Shown one piece after another: positions 16,588-25,235 of a stretch of DNA of 64,000 nt. The notes beneath the pieces were generated by a model. That model saw only the letters and a list, made by a program, of their open reading frames with translations. It did not search any database and was not told where the DNA came from. The position numbers were made by a program, and so were the translations under genes. How positions within the stretch are numbered: position 1 is the first letter of the stretch; every line of letters begins with the position of its first letter. This stretch comes from Solwaraspora sp. WMMD792 (GTDB taxonomy: Bacteria; Actinomycetota; Actinomycetes; Mycobacteriales; Micromonosporaceae): contig NZ_JARUBH010000009.1 in NCBI RefSeq assembly GCF_029626105.1, positions 3,844,001 to 3,908,000 on the forward strand, given 5' to 3'.

Positions 16588-17756
16588 GCGGCACCGCCCG
16601 GCTCGGCCGTCTGACCGTGCAGGTACCCGGCGAACTCGACCAGGGCGCGCCACTGGTCGCCGAGGGCGTGCGGGCCCGACCCGATCGGGTCCTTGAAGAA
16701 GAACGCCAGTTCCGGCAGCGGCCCGGAGCGACCGGCGCGGGCGGCGGCGGCGGTCAGTCGGGCCAGGTCCAGCACCAACGGGGCGGCCAGTGCCGAGTCG
16801 CACCCGTGCCAGGTGAACTCCATCCGCATCCCGGTGCCGAGGAAGCCGGAGAAGGTGATCAGATCCCAGGCGGTCTTGAAGTCGCCGATGTCGTCGACGT
16901 ACTCGATCCGGGTGTGTCCCTGCGGCTGGTAACCGAGGATCTCACCGAGCACCCGCTGTTTGCTGGCCGCCTTGGCCGCGTTGGCCGCCGGCTCGGCCAG
17001 GTTGGCCCCGTCGCCGCCACCCAGCAGGTTGCTGCCGGACCAGCTGCGGACCCGCAGGTTACGCAGCGCGAACATGGGGGCCAGCACCGCTTTCACCAGC
17101 GTCTCGCCGGTCTTGCCGTCGTGCCCCGCGTACGGTGCCCCCCGCTGCCGGGCGAGCTCGTCGAGGGCCGGCAACCGGGCCCCCACCGACGGGGTGAAAT
17201 CGACGTAGCCGCAGCCGGCGCCGAGCGCGGCGTACGCCACCAACGCGCTCGGCGGCAGCACCGGCGCGCCGCTGGGCGCCTCGGTGAGCGCGGCTGCGAG
17301 CGCGGCGAGGTCGTCGTGTGCCGGATGCGGCGGCGGCGCCGGTTCAGTGGTCGAGACGTTGACCACCACCACCTGGTCGAGGTCGTGCCGGCGGCGGAAA
17401 GCGACCAGGTCCGCCGCGATCGCCGCCGCGGTCTCGGCCTGGGTGGCCCCGGCCGGCAGCGGACGCAACTGCGGTTCCAGGCCGGCCAGCTCGGTGTGCA
17501 GCGCGGCGACCAGCCGCCCCGGGACCACACCGGCGCTGGCCAACGCGTCGGCCTTCTTCACCAGGGGCGTCGCGGCGATGTCGTGTCCGCCGAAAACGAG
17601 ATCGGCGAAGCTGGGCAGGGCCGGGCCGCGCAGCGGCGGTAGTTCGGTGACGCAGCCGGTGGTGTCGGCCAGGCCGGCGCGCACGGCCAGCGCGCCGACG
17701 ATGCTGGTGACCGCGACCGAGCCACGCGCCCCGATCAGCCAGACTCCGGTACGCAT
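16584..17756 (-). CDS. Inositol-3-phosphate-synthase-like cyclase, first gene of the ebo-type operon
   Basis: A 390-residue protein related to myo-inositol-1-phosphate synthase. The Rossmann motif is GARGSVAVTS near residues 8-17; VVVVNVSTTEPA and the NLLGGGDGANL region follow. The C-terminal WHGCDSALAAPLVLDLARL resembles the MIPS active-site region. MIPS makes inositol-3-phosphate from glucose-6-phosphate with NAD. ATG 17756 has GGAGG five bases upstream; an in-frame TTG at 17768 is unlikely. It leads the operon, where many ebo clusters carry the dehydroquinate-synthase-like EboD instead. The true substrate may not be glucose-6-phosphate. Confidence 0.82.
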   Translation of the reverse strand: MRTGVWLIGARGSVAVTSIVGALAVRAGLADTTGCVTELPPLRGPALPSFADLVFGGHDIAATPLVKKADALASAGVVPGRLVAALHTELAGLEPQLRPLPAGATQAETAAAIAADLVAFRRRHDLDQVVVVNVSTTEPAPPPHPAHDDLAALAAALTEAPSGAPVLPPSALVAYAALGAGCGYVDFTPSVGARLPALDELARQRGAPYAGHDGKTGETLVKAVLAPMFALRNLRVRSWSGSNLLGGGDGANLAEPAANAAKAASKQRVLGEILGYQPQGHTRIEYVDDIGDFKTAWDLITFSGFLGTGMRMEFTWHGCDSALAAPLVLDLARLTAAAARAGRSGPLPELAFFFKDPIGSGPHALGDQWRALVEFAGYLHGQTAEPGGAA

Positions 17757-17768
17757 TCGTGCCTCCAA

Positions 17769-18112
17769 ACGCCCGCCGCTGGCGGTGGTCGTACTGCTGC
17801 CGGTTGTCGCCTTGCCGGTCTGGCAAGGCCCCGTCCGTCCGGGCGCGCCAGGGTGGCACCACCGTCGACGGCGCCGAGGTCGGCGTCAACGACGCCGTCG
17901 TTGGGCCCGGTCGACCGGACGGACGGGGCTGTGGCAGGCAGGGACGTTCGGCGTTCGGCCCTGCCTCCCCCGATTCGGTTGTCCCCGGCCGGGTCACCCC
18001 GGCCGTGGTCCTGCTGGTCGGTCCCGCCGGGGCGGACGGTACGCCCGCCCCGGCGGTCACCGGTTGTCGTCCGTGGGCCGGTGGCCGGCCGGCCACCGGC
18101 CCACGGACCGGG
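17769..18112 (-). terminator. Structured 344-base gap with three large hairpins
   Basis: From the ThuA gene leftwards: a perfect palindrome at 18069-18108 (20-base arms), starting five bases past the stop codon and clearly a terminator; a second hairpin at 18024-18056 with 12-base arms (CCGCCGGGGCGG); and a long-range pair of 15-base arms, GCCCCGTCCGTCCGG at 17828-17842 and its complement at 17915-17929, enclosing a nested CGACGGCG/CGCCGTCG stem. The promoter for the ebo-type operon should lie within or just left of this region; no clear -10/-35 is seen. Confidence 0.7.
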
Positions 18113-21100
18113 TCAGCTCGCCGGAACGAACTGCACCCAGTTGAGGTTGAACAGGTTGAACGTTGCTCCGCCTTCGACGGTTCGGAAGACCAGGTACAGC
18201 TGGTGGGTGCCGGCCGGGTGGTCGACCGCCACGTCGGTGCTGGCCCAGTCGTTGGAGCCGGTGGTGGCGGTCAGCGTGGTGCTGGCCACCAGCGGTCCGT
18301 CCGGCGCGTCGACCCGCAGCTCCACGGCGGCCCGCGGGGTGCCCGCGGTCGACGAGGAGCCACCGGCGTGGCGCAGTGTCACCGTGTCGATCCCGCCGAG
18401 GTTGATCGGGTCGAACGCGATGTAGTCGCCCTCGTTGATGCCGGAGACGTGCTGGCCGCCGCCGGTGTCCGAGGTGTTGGAGATCGACACGCCCTGCTGG
18501 ATCGGGGCGAACTCGGCCTGCTGCTGGTAGAGCTGGATGGTGGCCTGGCCGATCGTGGTCAGCGCCGGCTGGCCGCCGCCGCCCAGGTCGGTGTAGCTGG
18601 CGCTGATCCCGCCGAACAGGTAGCTGCCGGCGTGGTCGGCCCCGTCGGCCGGGGTCGGCAGGTTACCGGTGCACCCGGTGGTGGTGGTCTGCGGATGGCC
18701 GTGCTCGTCGTGGCCGAGCACGAAGCTGACCTCTACCCGCTCACAGTCGATGGCGCCGTCCTCGGGGTCGGTGACGGTGACGGTGTACGGCACCGAGTCG
18801 CCCCAGTTGAAGAAGGAACCGGACAGCGGGGCGGTGACCTCCACCGTCGGTGCGGTGTTGCCGACCGTGATGGTCCGACTCAACGTCGCCTGCTTGCCGT
18901 TGGAGTCGGTCACCGTCAGCTGGGCGTAGTAGACGCCGTTGCTGGTGTAGGTGTACGACGGGTTGGCCTCGGTGGAGTCGGTTGTGCCGTCCCCGTCGAA
19001 GTCCCAGGCGATGTCGATGCTGGCGCCCGGCTCCGGGGTGTTGGTGCCCTCGCTGGAGAACTGCACGGTCAGCGGGGCCTGGCCGGAGGTGGGCGACGCG
19101 TCGAGTTCGGCGACCGGTCCACGGGTGCCCTTGACGTACCGGATCTGGTAAAGCGACGCGTCCGGGTTTGGCCGGAAGAAGCCGTCACCGTAGTCCAGCA
19201 CGTAGAGGGTGCCGTCCGGGCCGATCTCCATGTCCATCGGGTTGTCGAAGGTGAAGGTGGACAGGAACCGCTCGACGCCGAACAGCTTGCCGCTGCCGTT
19301 GGTCCGCATGGTGAACATCCGGTCCCGGCTGAACTCACCGAAGAAGACGGCGTCGTGGAAGTACTGCGGCAGCTTGTAGTCCGACTCCAGCGACTCGTCG
19401 AACTTGTAGATCGGCCCGCCCATCGGGCCGACGCCACCGGTGCCGACGACCGGCCACTGGAAGTCGCAGGTGCCGGCCGGGTCGACCAGGTAGCTGTCCC
19501 GGCAGGTGGTGGTGGCGTTGAACGTGTACCAGAACTGCGGCTGCTCGACCGGCGGCAACAGGCTGCGACCGGTGTTGCGGGGCGAGTCGTTGATCGGCGC
19601 CGCGCAGTTGAACGGCTCACCCGAGGTCTGCGTCTCGAAGTCGTAGTCGATGTACGGCAGGGTCGGCGAGTAGCAGTACGGCCAGCCGTAGTTGCCGGCC
19701 CGCTTGGCGGCGAACCACCGTCCGGTGCCCTCCGGCCCGCGGGTCGCGCTCGGGTTGCGCGAGTCCGGCGAGTAGTCGCCGATGTAGACCCAGCCGCGCT
19801 CGTCGACGTCGAACCGGAAGGGGTTACGCAGACCCATCAGGAAGATCTCCGGGCGGGTCTGGTCGTCGAGGTCCTGCGACTCGGGGAACAGGTTGCCGGC
19901 CGGGATGGCGTAGCTGCCGTCCGGCTTGACCCGGATGCGCAGCACCTTGCCGCGCAGGTCGTTGGTGTTGGCCGAGGAACGGGCGGCGTCGTAGGCCGGG
20001 CCACGGGTCAGCGAGCGGTTGATCGGCGTGTAACCGTCCGAGCCGCTGGCGTTGGTGTCGTCGCCGGTGACCAGGTAGAGCAGGCCCTTGCCGTCGAACT
20101 TGACTTCACCGGCGACGTGGCAGCAGGCACCCCGGTCGGTGCCGACCTTGAGGATCTCCTGCTCGGTCGACAGGTCCAGGTGCGGGGTCGGCTCCTCGAC
20201 GAACTTGACCCGGGACAGCAGGTTATAGCCCTTGAACGCCTCCCAGACGCTGGGGTCCTCGCTGTTGGCCGGCGCGTCGCCCTCGTTGACGCCCGGGGTG
20301 GCCGGGTCGTCGACCGGGGTGTCCAGCGGCGGCGCGTAGTAGAGGTAGACCCACTTGTTCTCGGCGAAGTTAGGGTCGAGGGTGACCGACTGCAGGCCGT
20401 CCTCGTCGTGCTGGTAGACGTCGATGTTGCTGATGACCGGGCTGGCGCCGCTGGCCGGGTCGTAGAGCCGGACCTCTCCGCTGCGGGTGTTGTGCAGCAC
20501 CCGGCCGTCGGGCAGCACGGCGAGGCTCATCGGTTCACCGGGCTGGTCGTTGAGGACCACCCGCTCGTAGTTGGACTCGACGGTCGCGCCGCAGTCGCCC
20601 TCGGCGACGCCGGCGGCCCACTGGATGCCGCCGAGCAGGTGCTTGCGGAACGCGCCGATGGTGAACGTCTCCGGGGCGGAGCCGAGACCGGTGTACCAGG
20701 AGCGGCCGCCCTGGTAGTCCTGGCACCAGGAGACCGGGTGGTCGTAGCCCATGCTGCTGTCGCTGACCGTGTCGGTGTCGACGGTGGCCAGCACGTGCTG
20801 GATGCCGCGGACGTTCTCCGCGAAGTTGAGGTAGTTCTCGTCGATGGTCAGCTGGCGGGGGACGGTGCTGGTCGACGGGTGGTAGCGGTCCGCGACGTCG
20901 ATCACGCCCGCGCCGCTGGCGGTGGTGCCGGTCGAGGTGGTGCCGACCAGGTCACGGTAGAACGCCCAGTCCGGTTCGGCGTCGACGGCGGCGTGCACGC
21001 CGATGTACCCGTTGCCGGCCTTGACGTAGTTCTCGAACGCCTCCTGCTGCGCGTCGTCGAGCACGTCGCCGTTGTTGTTCAGGAAGACCACGGCGGCGTA

Positions 21101-21367
21101 GTTCGCCAGGTTCTCCTCGGTGAACACGGTTCCGTTGCGGGACACGTCGACGGTGAACCCGTTGTTCCTGCCGAGGCTGCGGACCGCGTTGACACCCTTG
21201 GCGGTCGAGGGGTGGGCTACTCCCTCGGTGCTGGTGAAGACCAGCACCTGGTAGTTCTCGTCGTGTTCGTGGCCATCGTGGGCGACCGCTGGCGCGGTGG
21301 TGATCATGGGTGCGGCGAGTGCCGCGCCCGCGGCGACGGCAAGCCATCGCCGGGCGGATCTGCTCAT
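18113..21367 (-). CDS. Secreted ThuA / sugar dehydrogenase / PKD / CBM6 protein
   Basis: A 1084-residue secreted multidomain protein. It has a signal peptide (1-29, cut near APAVA/HD), a ThuA-like domain (about 37-255, VLVFTSTEGVAHPS onward), a glucose/sorbosone-dehydrogenase-type beta-propeller (about 283-735), a PKD domain (about 740-825) and a C-terminal CBM6-type carbohydrate-binding domain (about 930-1083). It probably oxidises or processes a bound saccharide outside the cell. The ATG start is preceded by CGGAGGAACG. It lies in a sugar-uptake block; the substrate is unknown. A very long antisense frame covers the gene but is a codon-bias shadow. Confidence 0.88.
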   Translation of the reverse strand: MSRSARRWLAVAAGAALAAPMITTAPAVAHDGHEHDENYQVLVFTSTEGVAHPSTAKGVNAVRSLGRNNGFTVDVSRNGTVFTEENLANYAAVVFLNNNGDVLDDAQQEAFENYVKAGNGYIGVHAAVDAEPDWAFYRDLVGTTSTGTTASGAGVIDVADRYHPSTSTVPRQLTIDENYLNFAENVRGIQHVLATVDTDTVSDSSMGYDHPVSWCQDYQGGRSWYTGLGSAPETFTIGAFRKHLLGGIQWAAGVAEGDCGATVESNYERVVLNDQPGEPMSLAVLPDGRVLHNTRSGEVRLYDPASGASPVISNIDVYQHDEDGLQSVTLDPNFAENKWVYLYYAPPLDTPVDDPATPGVNEGDAPANSEDPSVWEAFKGYNLLSRVKFVEEPTPHLDLSTEQEILKVGTDRGACCHVAGEVKFDGKGLLYLVTGDDTNASGSDGYTPINRSLTRGPAYDAARSSANTNDLRGKVLRIRVKPDGSYAIPAGNLFPESQDLDDQTRPEIFLMGLRNPFRFDVDERGWVYIGDYSPDSRNPSATRGPEGTGRWFAAKRAGNYGWPYCYSPTLPYIDYDFETQTSGEPFNCAAPINDSPRNTGRSLLPPVEQPQFWYTFNATTTCRDSYLVDPAGTCDFQWPVVGTGGVGPMGGPIYKFDESLESDYKLPQYFHDAVFFGEFSRDRMFTMRTNGSGKLFGVERFLSTFTFDNPMDMEIGPDGTLYVLDYGDGFFRPNPDASLYQIRYVKGTRGPVAELDASPTSGQAPLTVQFSSEGTNTPEPGASIDIAWDFDGDGTTDSTEANPSYTYTSNGVYYAQLTVTDSNGKQATLSRTITVGNTAPTVEVTAPLSGSFFNWGDSVPYTVTVTDPEDGAIDCERVEVSFVLGHDEHGHPQTTTTGCTGNLPTPADGADHAGSYLFGGISASYTDLGGGGQPALTTIGQATIQLYQQQAEFAPIQQGVSISNTSDTGGGQHVSGINEGDYIAFDPINLGGIDTVTLRHAGGSSSTAGTPRAAVELRVDAPDGPLVASTTLTATTGSNDWASTDVAVDHPAGTHQLYLVFRTVEGGATFNLFNLNWVQFVPAS

Positions 21368-21661
21368 CAGTCGTTCCTCCGGGGGTTGGGGAGGCTAGCG
21401 CCTCACCGTGGGCACTGATTCCGTTGTGTACGGCCAGTTACGGTTGGTGCCTCACCCCTGGCGCGGTGCCACGTCCGCCAGAGTCTCTTCTGGTACGCCC
21501 TGCTGGCCGTCCGGCGTGACCGGGGAATCCCGATCCGGTCACGCCGGACGAGCCGTCCTCGTACCCGCGGATCACCCGGCGCGGGGCGCAACCGCGCCGG
21601 GCGACCCTCGCCCACGGGACGAGGAGTCTCGGTTCCAGGCGTCTCGACGAGGTCGAGCCGC
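21368..21661 (-). terminator. Gap holding a hairpin terminator after the oxidoreductase gene
   Basis: Perfect 15-base arms GTCCGGCGTGACCGG (21510-21524) and its complement (21536-21550) flank an 11-base loop about 110 bases past the Gfo/Idh stop. The rest of the gap should hold the promoter of the ThuA gene; no convincing -10/-35 pair or operator is visible. Confidence 0.6.
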
Positions 21662-22882
21662 TCAGGCCGGTGCCGTGGGCTTCGCCGAGTCCACGGTGAC
21701 CCATTCGCCGAGCTCGGCCGACTGCTCCACCGCGGCCAGCGCCTGCTGGACCTGGAGGGCGTCGTCGAAGGACGGTGTCGGGTCGTCTCCGGCCGCCAGC
21801 GCCGCGACGAAGTCACGTGCCTGGTGGGTGAAGGAGTGCTCGTACCCGATGCCGTGGCCGGGCGGCCACCAGGCGGACAGGTACGGGTGCTCCGGTTCGG
21901 TCACGATGATGCGGGTGAAGCCCTGCTCGGCCGCGGGCCGGGTGGCGTCGAAGAACTCCAGCTCGTTCATCCGCTCGAAGTCGAACGCGACCGACCCGAG
22001 CGAGCCGTTGATCTCGATCCGCAACCCGTTCTTGCGTCCGGTGGCGAAGCGGGTCGCCTCGTAGTTGGCCACCGCCCCGCCGTCGAGCCGGGCCATGAAC
22101 AGCGCGGCGTCGTCGACGGTGACCTCGCCGGTGGCTGGTTCGGCGCCGTCTGCGGACCCGCCGCCGGCCGCAGCGGTCAACCCGCTGGAACCGGCCGGCA
22201 GCGGCCGCCGCTTGACGAACGTCTCGGTCAGCCCGCTCACCTGGGCGATCCGTTGGCCCGTGACGAACTGGGTGGCGTCGATGATGTGCGCACCGATGTC
22301 ACCCAGCGCCCCGGAACCCGCCTTGTCCTTTTGCAACCGCCAGACCAGTGGAAAGTCCGGATCGAGGATCCAGTCCTGCAGGTACACCGCCCGCACGTGC
22401 CGGATCGTTCCGATCCGGCCGTCGGCGACGAGTTGACGCATCAACGTCACCGCCGGCACCCGCCGGTAGTTGAACCCGCACATCGACCGGACGCCGCTGG
22501 CCCGGGCGGCCCGGGCCGCGTCGGCCATCTGCTGCGCCTCGGCCACGGTGTTGGCCAGTGGCTTTTCGCACAGCACGTGCTTGCCGGCTGCGAGTGCCGC
22601 GATGGCGATCTCGGCGTGGCTGTCACCCGGCGTACAGATGTCGACCACGTCGATGTCATCCCGAGCGATCAGCGCCCGCCAGTCGGTGGTGTGCGACTCC
22701 CAGCCGAGTCGGTCGGCGGCCTCGGCCACCTTGGACTCGTCCCGGCCGCACACTGCGGTCATCCGGACCCGCGCCGGCAGATCGTAGACCCGGTTCACGG
22801 TTCGCCAGGCCTGCGAGTGCGCGGCGCCCATGAACGCGTAGCCGACCATGCCGACCCGCAGTTCGTTGTGTTCAGCGGACAA
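21662..22882 (-). CDS. Gfo/Idh/MocA-family oxidoreductase
   Basis: A 406-residue NAD(P)-dependent sugar oxidoreductase. The Rossmann motif is VGMVGYAFMGAAHS at about 9-22, the conserved lysine is in CEKPLANT, and the C-terminal alpha/beta domain contains LGDIGAHIIDATQF, where the histidine helps catalysis. Such enzymes oxidise or reduce sugars and cyclitols, often through 3-keto intermediates. It follows the ABC binding-protein gene by 20 bases and ends the importer operon, so it probably acts on the imported sugar. Confidence 0.88.
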   Translation of the reverse strand: MSAEHNELRVGMVGYAFMGAAHSQAWRTVNRVYDLPARVRMTAVCGRDESKVAEAADRLGWESHTTDWRALIARDDIDVVDICTPGDSHAEIAIAALAAGKHVLCEKPLANTVAEAQQMADAARAARASGVRSMCGFNYRRVPAVTLMRQLVADGRIGTIRHVRAVYLQDWILDPDFPLVWRLQKDKAGSGALGDIGAHIIDATQFVTGQRIAQVSGLTETFVKRRPLPAGSSGLTAAAGGGSADGAEPATGEVTVDDAALFMARLDGGAVANYEATRFATGRKNGLRIEINGSLGSVAFDFERMNELEFFDATRPAAEQGFTRIIVTEPEHPYLSAWWPPGHGIGYEHSFTHQARDFVAALAAGDDPTPSFDDALQVQQALAAVEQSAELGEWVTVDSAKPTAPA

Positions 22883-22902
22883 GGTAAGCCTCCCCGAAAA
22901 GG

Positions 22903-23994
22903 TCAGAACCCGAGCGGCAGGTACTCGCTCGCGTTCTCCTTGGTGATGGTCTCCGAGGCCAGGATGATCTCCTTGGGCACCTGCAGCTCGACCAGATCGG
23001 ACATGCCCCGGCCCTGCGCGATCAGGCGGGCGAGCGAGATCGCCGAGGAGGCCATCGACGGGCTGTAGGTGACGGTCGCCTTCAGCACGCTGTCGTCGGC
23101 CTGGATCGCCTCCATCGCCGCCCGCGAACCGGCGCCACCGACCATGATGAACTCCGACCGGTTGGCCTGGCTGATCGCGGCCAGTACCCCGATGCCCTGG
23201 TCGTCATCGTGGTTCCAGATGGCGTCGATCTTCGGCAGGGCCTGCAGCAGGTTGGCCGCCTCGCGCTGGCCGGAGTCCGCGGTGAACTCGGCCGCCCGCC
23301 GGTTGGCGATGGTGAAGCCGTGCACCTCGAGGGCGTCCTTGAAACCGGCGGACCGCTCCTGGGTCAGCTCCAACGCGTCGATCCCGGCGATCTCGGCGAT
23401 CACCGGGTTGGCGATGCCCTTCTCCTGCATCTGGGCGGCGATGAAGTTGCCCGCCGACACGCCCATGCCGTAGTTGTCGCCCTTGATCTGGGTACGGTAG
23501 GCGAGCGCCTGGGTGAACGCCCGGTCCAGGTTGACCACCGGGATGCCGGCCTCCATGGCCTGCAGGCCGCTGGCGGTCAGCTCGGCTCCGTCGTGCGGCA
23601 GCATCACGATGACGTCCGGGCTCTGCGAGATCAGGGTGTCCAGCGCGGCCCGTTGAGCGGCGGCGTCGGCGCCCGCCTCGACGGTGAGGAACTCCACGTC
23701 CGAGTACGCCTCGGCCTGGGCCCGGGCGTTGTTGGTGATCGCCGCGAGCCAGCCGTGGTCGGCCGCCGGGGCGGAGAAGCCGATGGTGACGGTCTCACCG
23801 GGCTCGGAGTTGGGGTTGCCCTGGTTGGCGGCCTGCGTCTGGGTGTTGGTCGGGGCGGCTTCGTTGCTGGTGCACGCGCTCAGCAGTACACCGGCACCGA
23901 CTGCGGCACCACCGGCGAGCAGCCGACGGCGGGACATGTCACCGGCGGCGGCGCCGCGCGCGCCGAACAGTGTCCGACGGGAGAAAGCGGTCAT
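22903..23994 (-). CDS. Sugar ABC transporter substrate-binding lipoprotein
   Basis: A 363-residue periplasmic-binding protein of the RbsB-like family (VTIGFSAPAADHGWLAAITNNA). The N-terminus has two arginine pairs (SRRTLFG and MSRRRLLAGG) and a lipobox LLSAC with the lipidated cysteine at 41, so Tat export followed by lipidation is plausible. ATG 23994 has AGGAGG five bases upstream; a second methionine at residue 20 could also start. The mature protein begins with an asparagine/threonine-rich linker. It is encoded with its permease and ATPase. Confidence 0.88.
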   Translation of the reverse strand: MTAFSRRTLFGARGAAAGDMSRRRLLAGGAAVGAGVLLSACTSNEAAPTNTQTQAANQGNPNSEPGETVTIGFSAPAADHGWLAAITNNARAQAEAYSDVEFLTVEAGADAAAQRAALDTLISQSPDVIVMLPHDGAELTASGLQAMEAGIPVVNLDRAFTQALAYRTQIKGDNYGMGVSAGNFIAAQMQEKGIANPVIAEIAGIDALELTQERSAGFKDALEVHGFTIANRRAAEFTADSGQREAANLLQALPKIDAIWNHDDDQGIGVLAAISQANRSEFIMVGGAGSRAAMEAIQADDSVLKATVTYSPSMASSAISLARLIAQGRGMSDLVELQVPKEIILASETITKENASEYLPLGF

Positions 23995-24100
23995 GACGAC
24001 CTCCTGGATCGCAATGGCGAGGGGTTATCGGGGTGTGCGGGGCCTGGCGACCGTCGGAGTCGACGGCCACCGGGCGGTGGATGGGTGTGTCAGGTGGGAC

Positions 24101-25180
24101 TCAGGCGGTTCTTCGGTTGAAGAGCTGGCTGAGGGAGTTGAACCGGAACTGCTGGATGAGAACGGCCACCACGATGATCCCGCCCTTGATCATGTTCTGG
24201 GATTCGGTGGAGAGTCCGTTGATGGCGAACAGGTTGGTGATGGTGGAGAAGACCAGCACCCCGAACAGGGCGCCGATGATGGTGCCGCGACCGCCGGTGA
24301 GCAGCGTGCCGCCGATGATCGCCGCGGCGATCGCGTCAAGCTCGTACAGGTTTGCCATGGCTGCCTGGGCCGAGTTGGCCTGCGCGGTCAGCATGATCGC
24401 GCCGATGCCGCAGCACAGCCCGGACAGGCCGTAGATGAGCAGCGTGTGCCACCGGACGTTGATCCCGGCGAGTCGGGCCGCTTCGGCGTTGCCGCCGATG
24501 GCGACGGTGCGTCGGCCGAAGGTGGTGCGGTTGAGCAGCACCCAGCCGGCGGCGACCACCGCGGCGAGGATGACGACCAGCAACGGGATTCCGAGGATCC
24601 GCTGGGTGGCCATTCCGTTGATCACCGACGAGGTGGAGACCTGGGTCTGCTTGCCGGAGATGAGCGCGGCCAACCCTCGCGCGGCCACCATCATCGCCAG
24701 GGTGGCGATGAACGGCACCAGCCGGCCGTACGAGATCAGCACTCCGTTGACCAGCCCGACGCACATCCCGACCACGACGGCGGTGAAGATCATGCCGCCG
24801 GGGCCGAAACTCTGGGTCGCCACCGTGGTGGCCCATACCCCGGCCAGCGCCATGATCGCGCCGACCGACAGGTCGATGCCGCCGGCGATGATCACGAATG
24901 TCATGCCGACGGTGACCACGCCGATCGCGGAGGCCTGCTGCAAGATGGTGAAGATGTTGTTGCGGACCCAGGTCGGGTCGCTGTATAGGTCGGGCCGGGT
25001 GGCGGCACCGATGATGACCAGAATGACGAGGACGCCGACCAGCCACAGGTTGCGTCGGGCATACTCGCTGGCGTCGGAACGCCACCAGCTCTGCCGGGGT
25101 GGTTCGTCCGCGCCGTGCGCCGGCGGCGCTGCCGGCTTCTCCTTACCGGGTACGGTCGCCGTGGCCTCTTCCGCGGTCAC
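24101..25180 (-). CDS. Sugar ABC transporter permease (RbsC/XylH-type)
   Basis: A 359-residue permease with about 10 helices and the family signature GGIDLSVGAIMALAG, followed by YGRLVPFIATLAMM and GGRGTIIGALFGVL. It forms the membrane channel for the adjacent RbsA-like ATPase and RbsB-like binding protein. GTG 25180 has GGAG seven bases upstream; longer frames upstream lack sense. The first 45 residues are a charged, proline-rich cytoplasmic leader. Confidence 0.88.
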   Translation of the reverse strand: MTAEEATATVPGKEKPAAPPAHGADEPPRQSWWRSDASEYARRNLWLVGVLVILVIIGAATRPDLYSDPTWVRNNIFTILQQASAIGVVTVGMTFVIIAGGIDLSVGAIMALAGVWATTVATQSFGPGGMIFTAVVVGMCVGLVNGVLISYGRLVPFIATLAMMVAARGLAALISGKQTQVSTSSVINGMATQRILGIPLLVVILAAVVAAGWVLLNRTTFGRRTVAIGGNAEAARLAGINVRWHTLLIYGLSGLCCGIGAIMLTAQANSAQAAMANLYELDAIAAAIIGGTLLTGGRGTIIGALFGVLVFSTITNLFAINGLSTESQNMIKGGIIVVAVLIQQFRFNSLSQLFNRRTA

Positions 25181-25235
25181 AGTCCTACTCCTTCGTTTAC
25201 CGGCTGGCCGCTGGCCAACCGGTCGGGTCGCCCGG

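Noticed and set aside
17759-21418. 1219-residue plus-strand open frame opposite the ThuA gene
   Set aside because: Antisense shadow of a high-GC gene: low-complexity V/G/D/R composition, no domains, no ribosome site.
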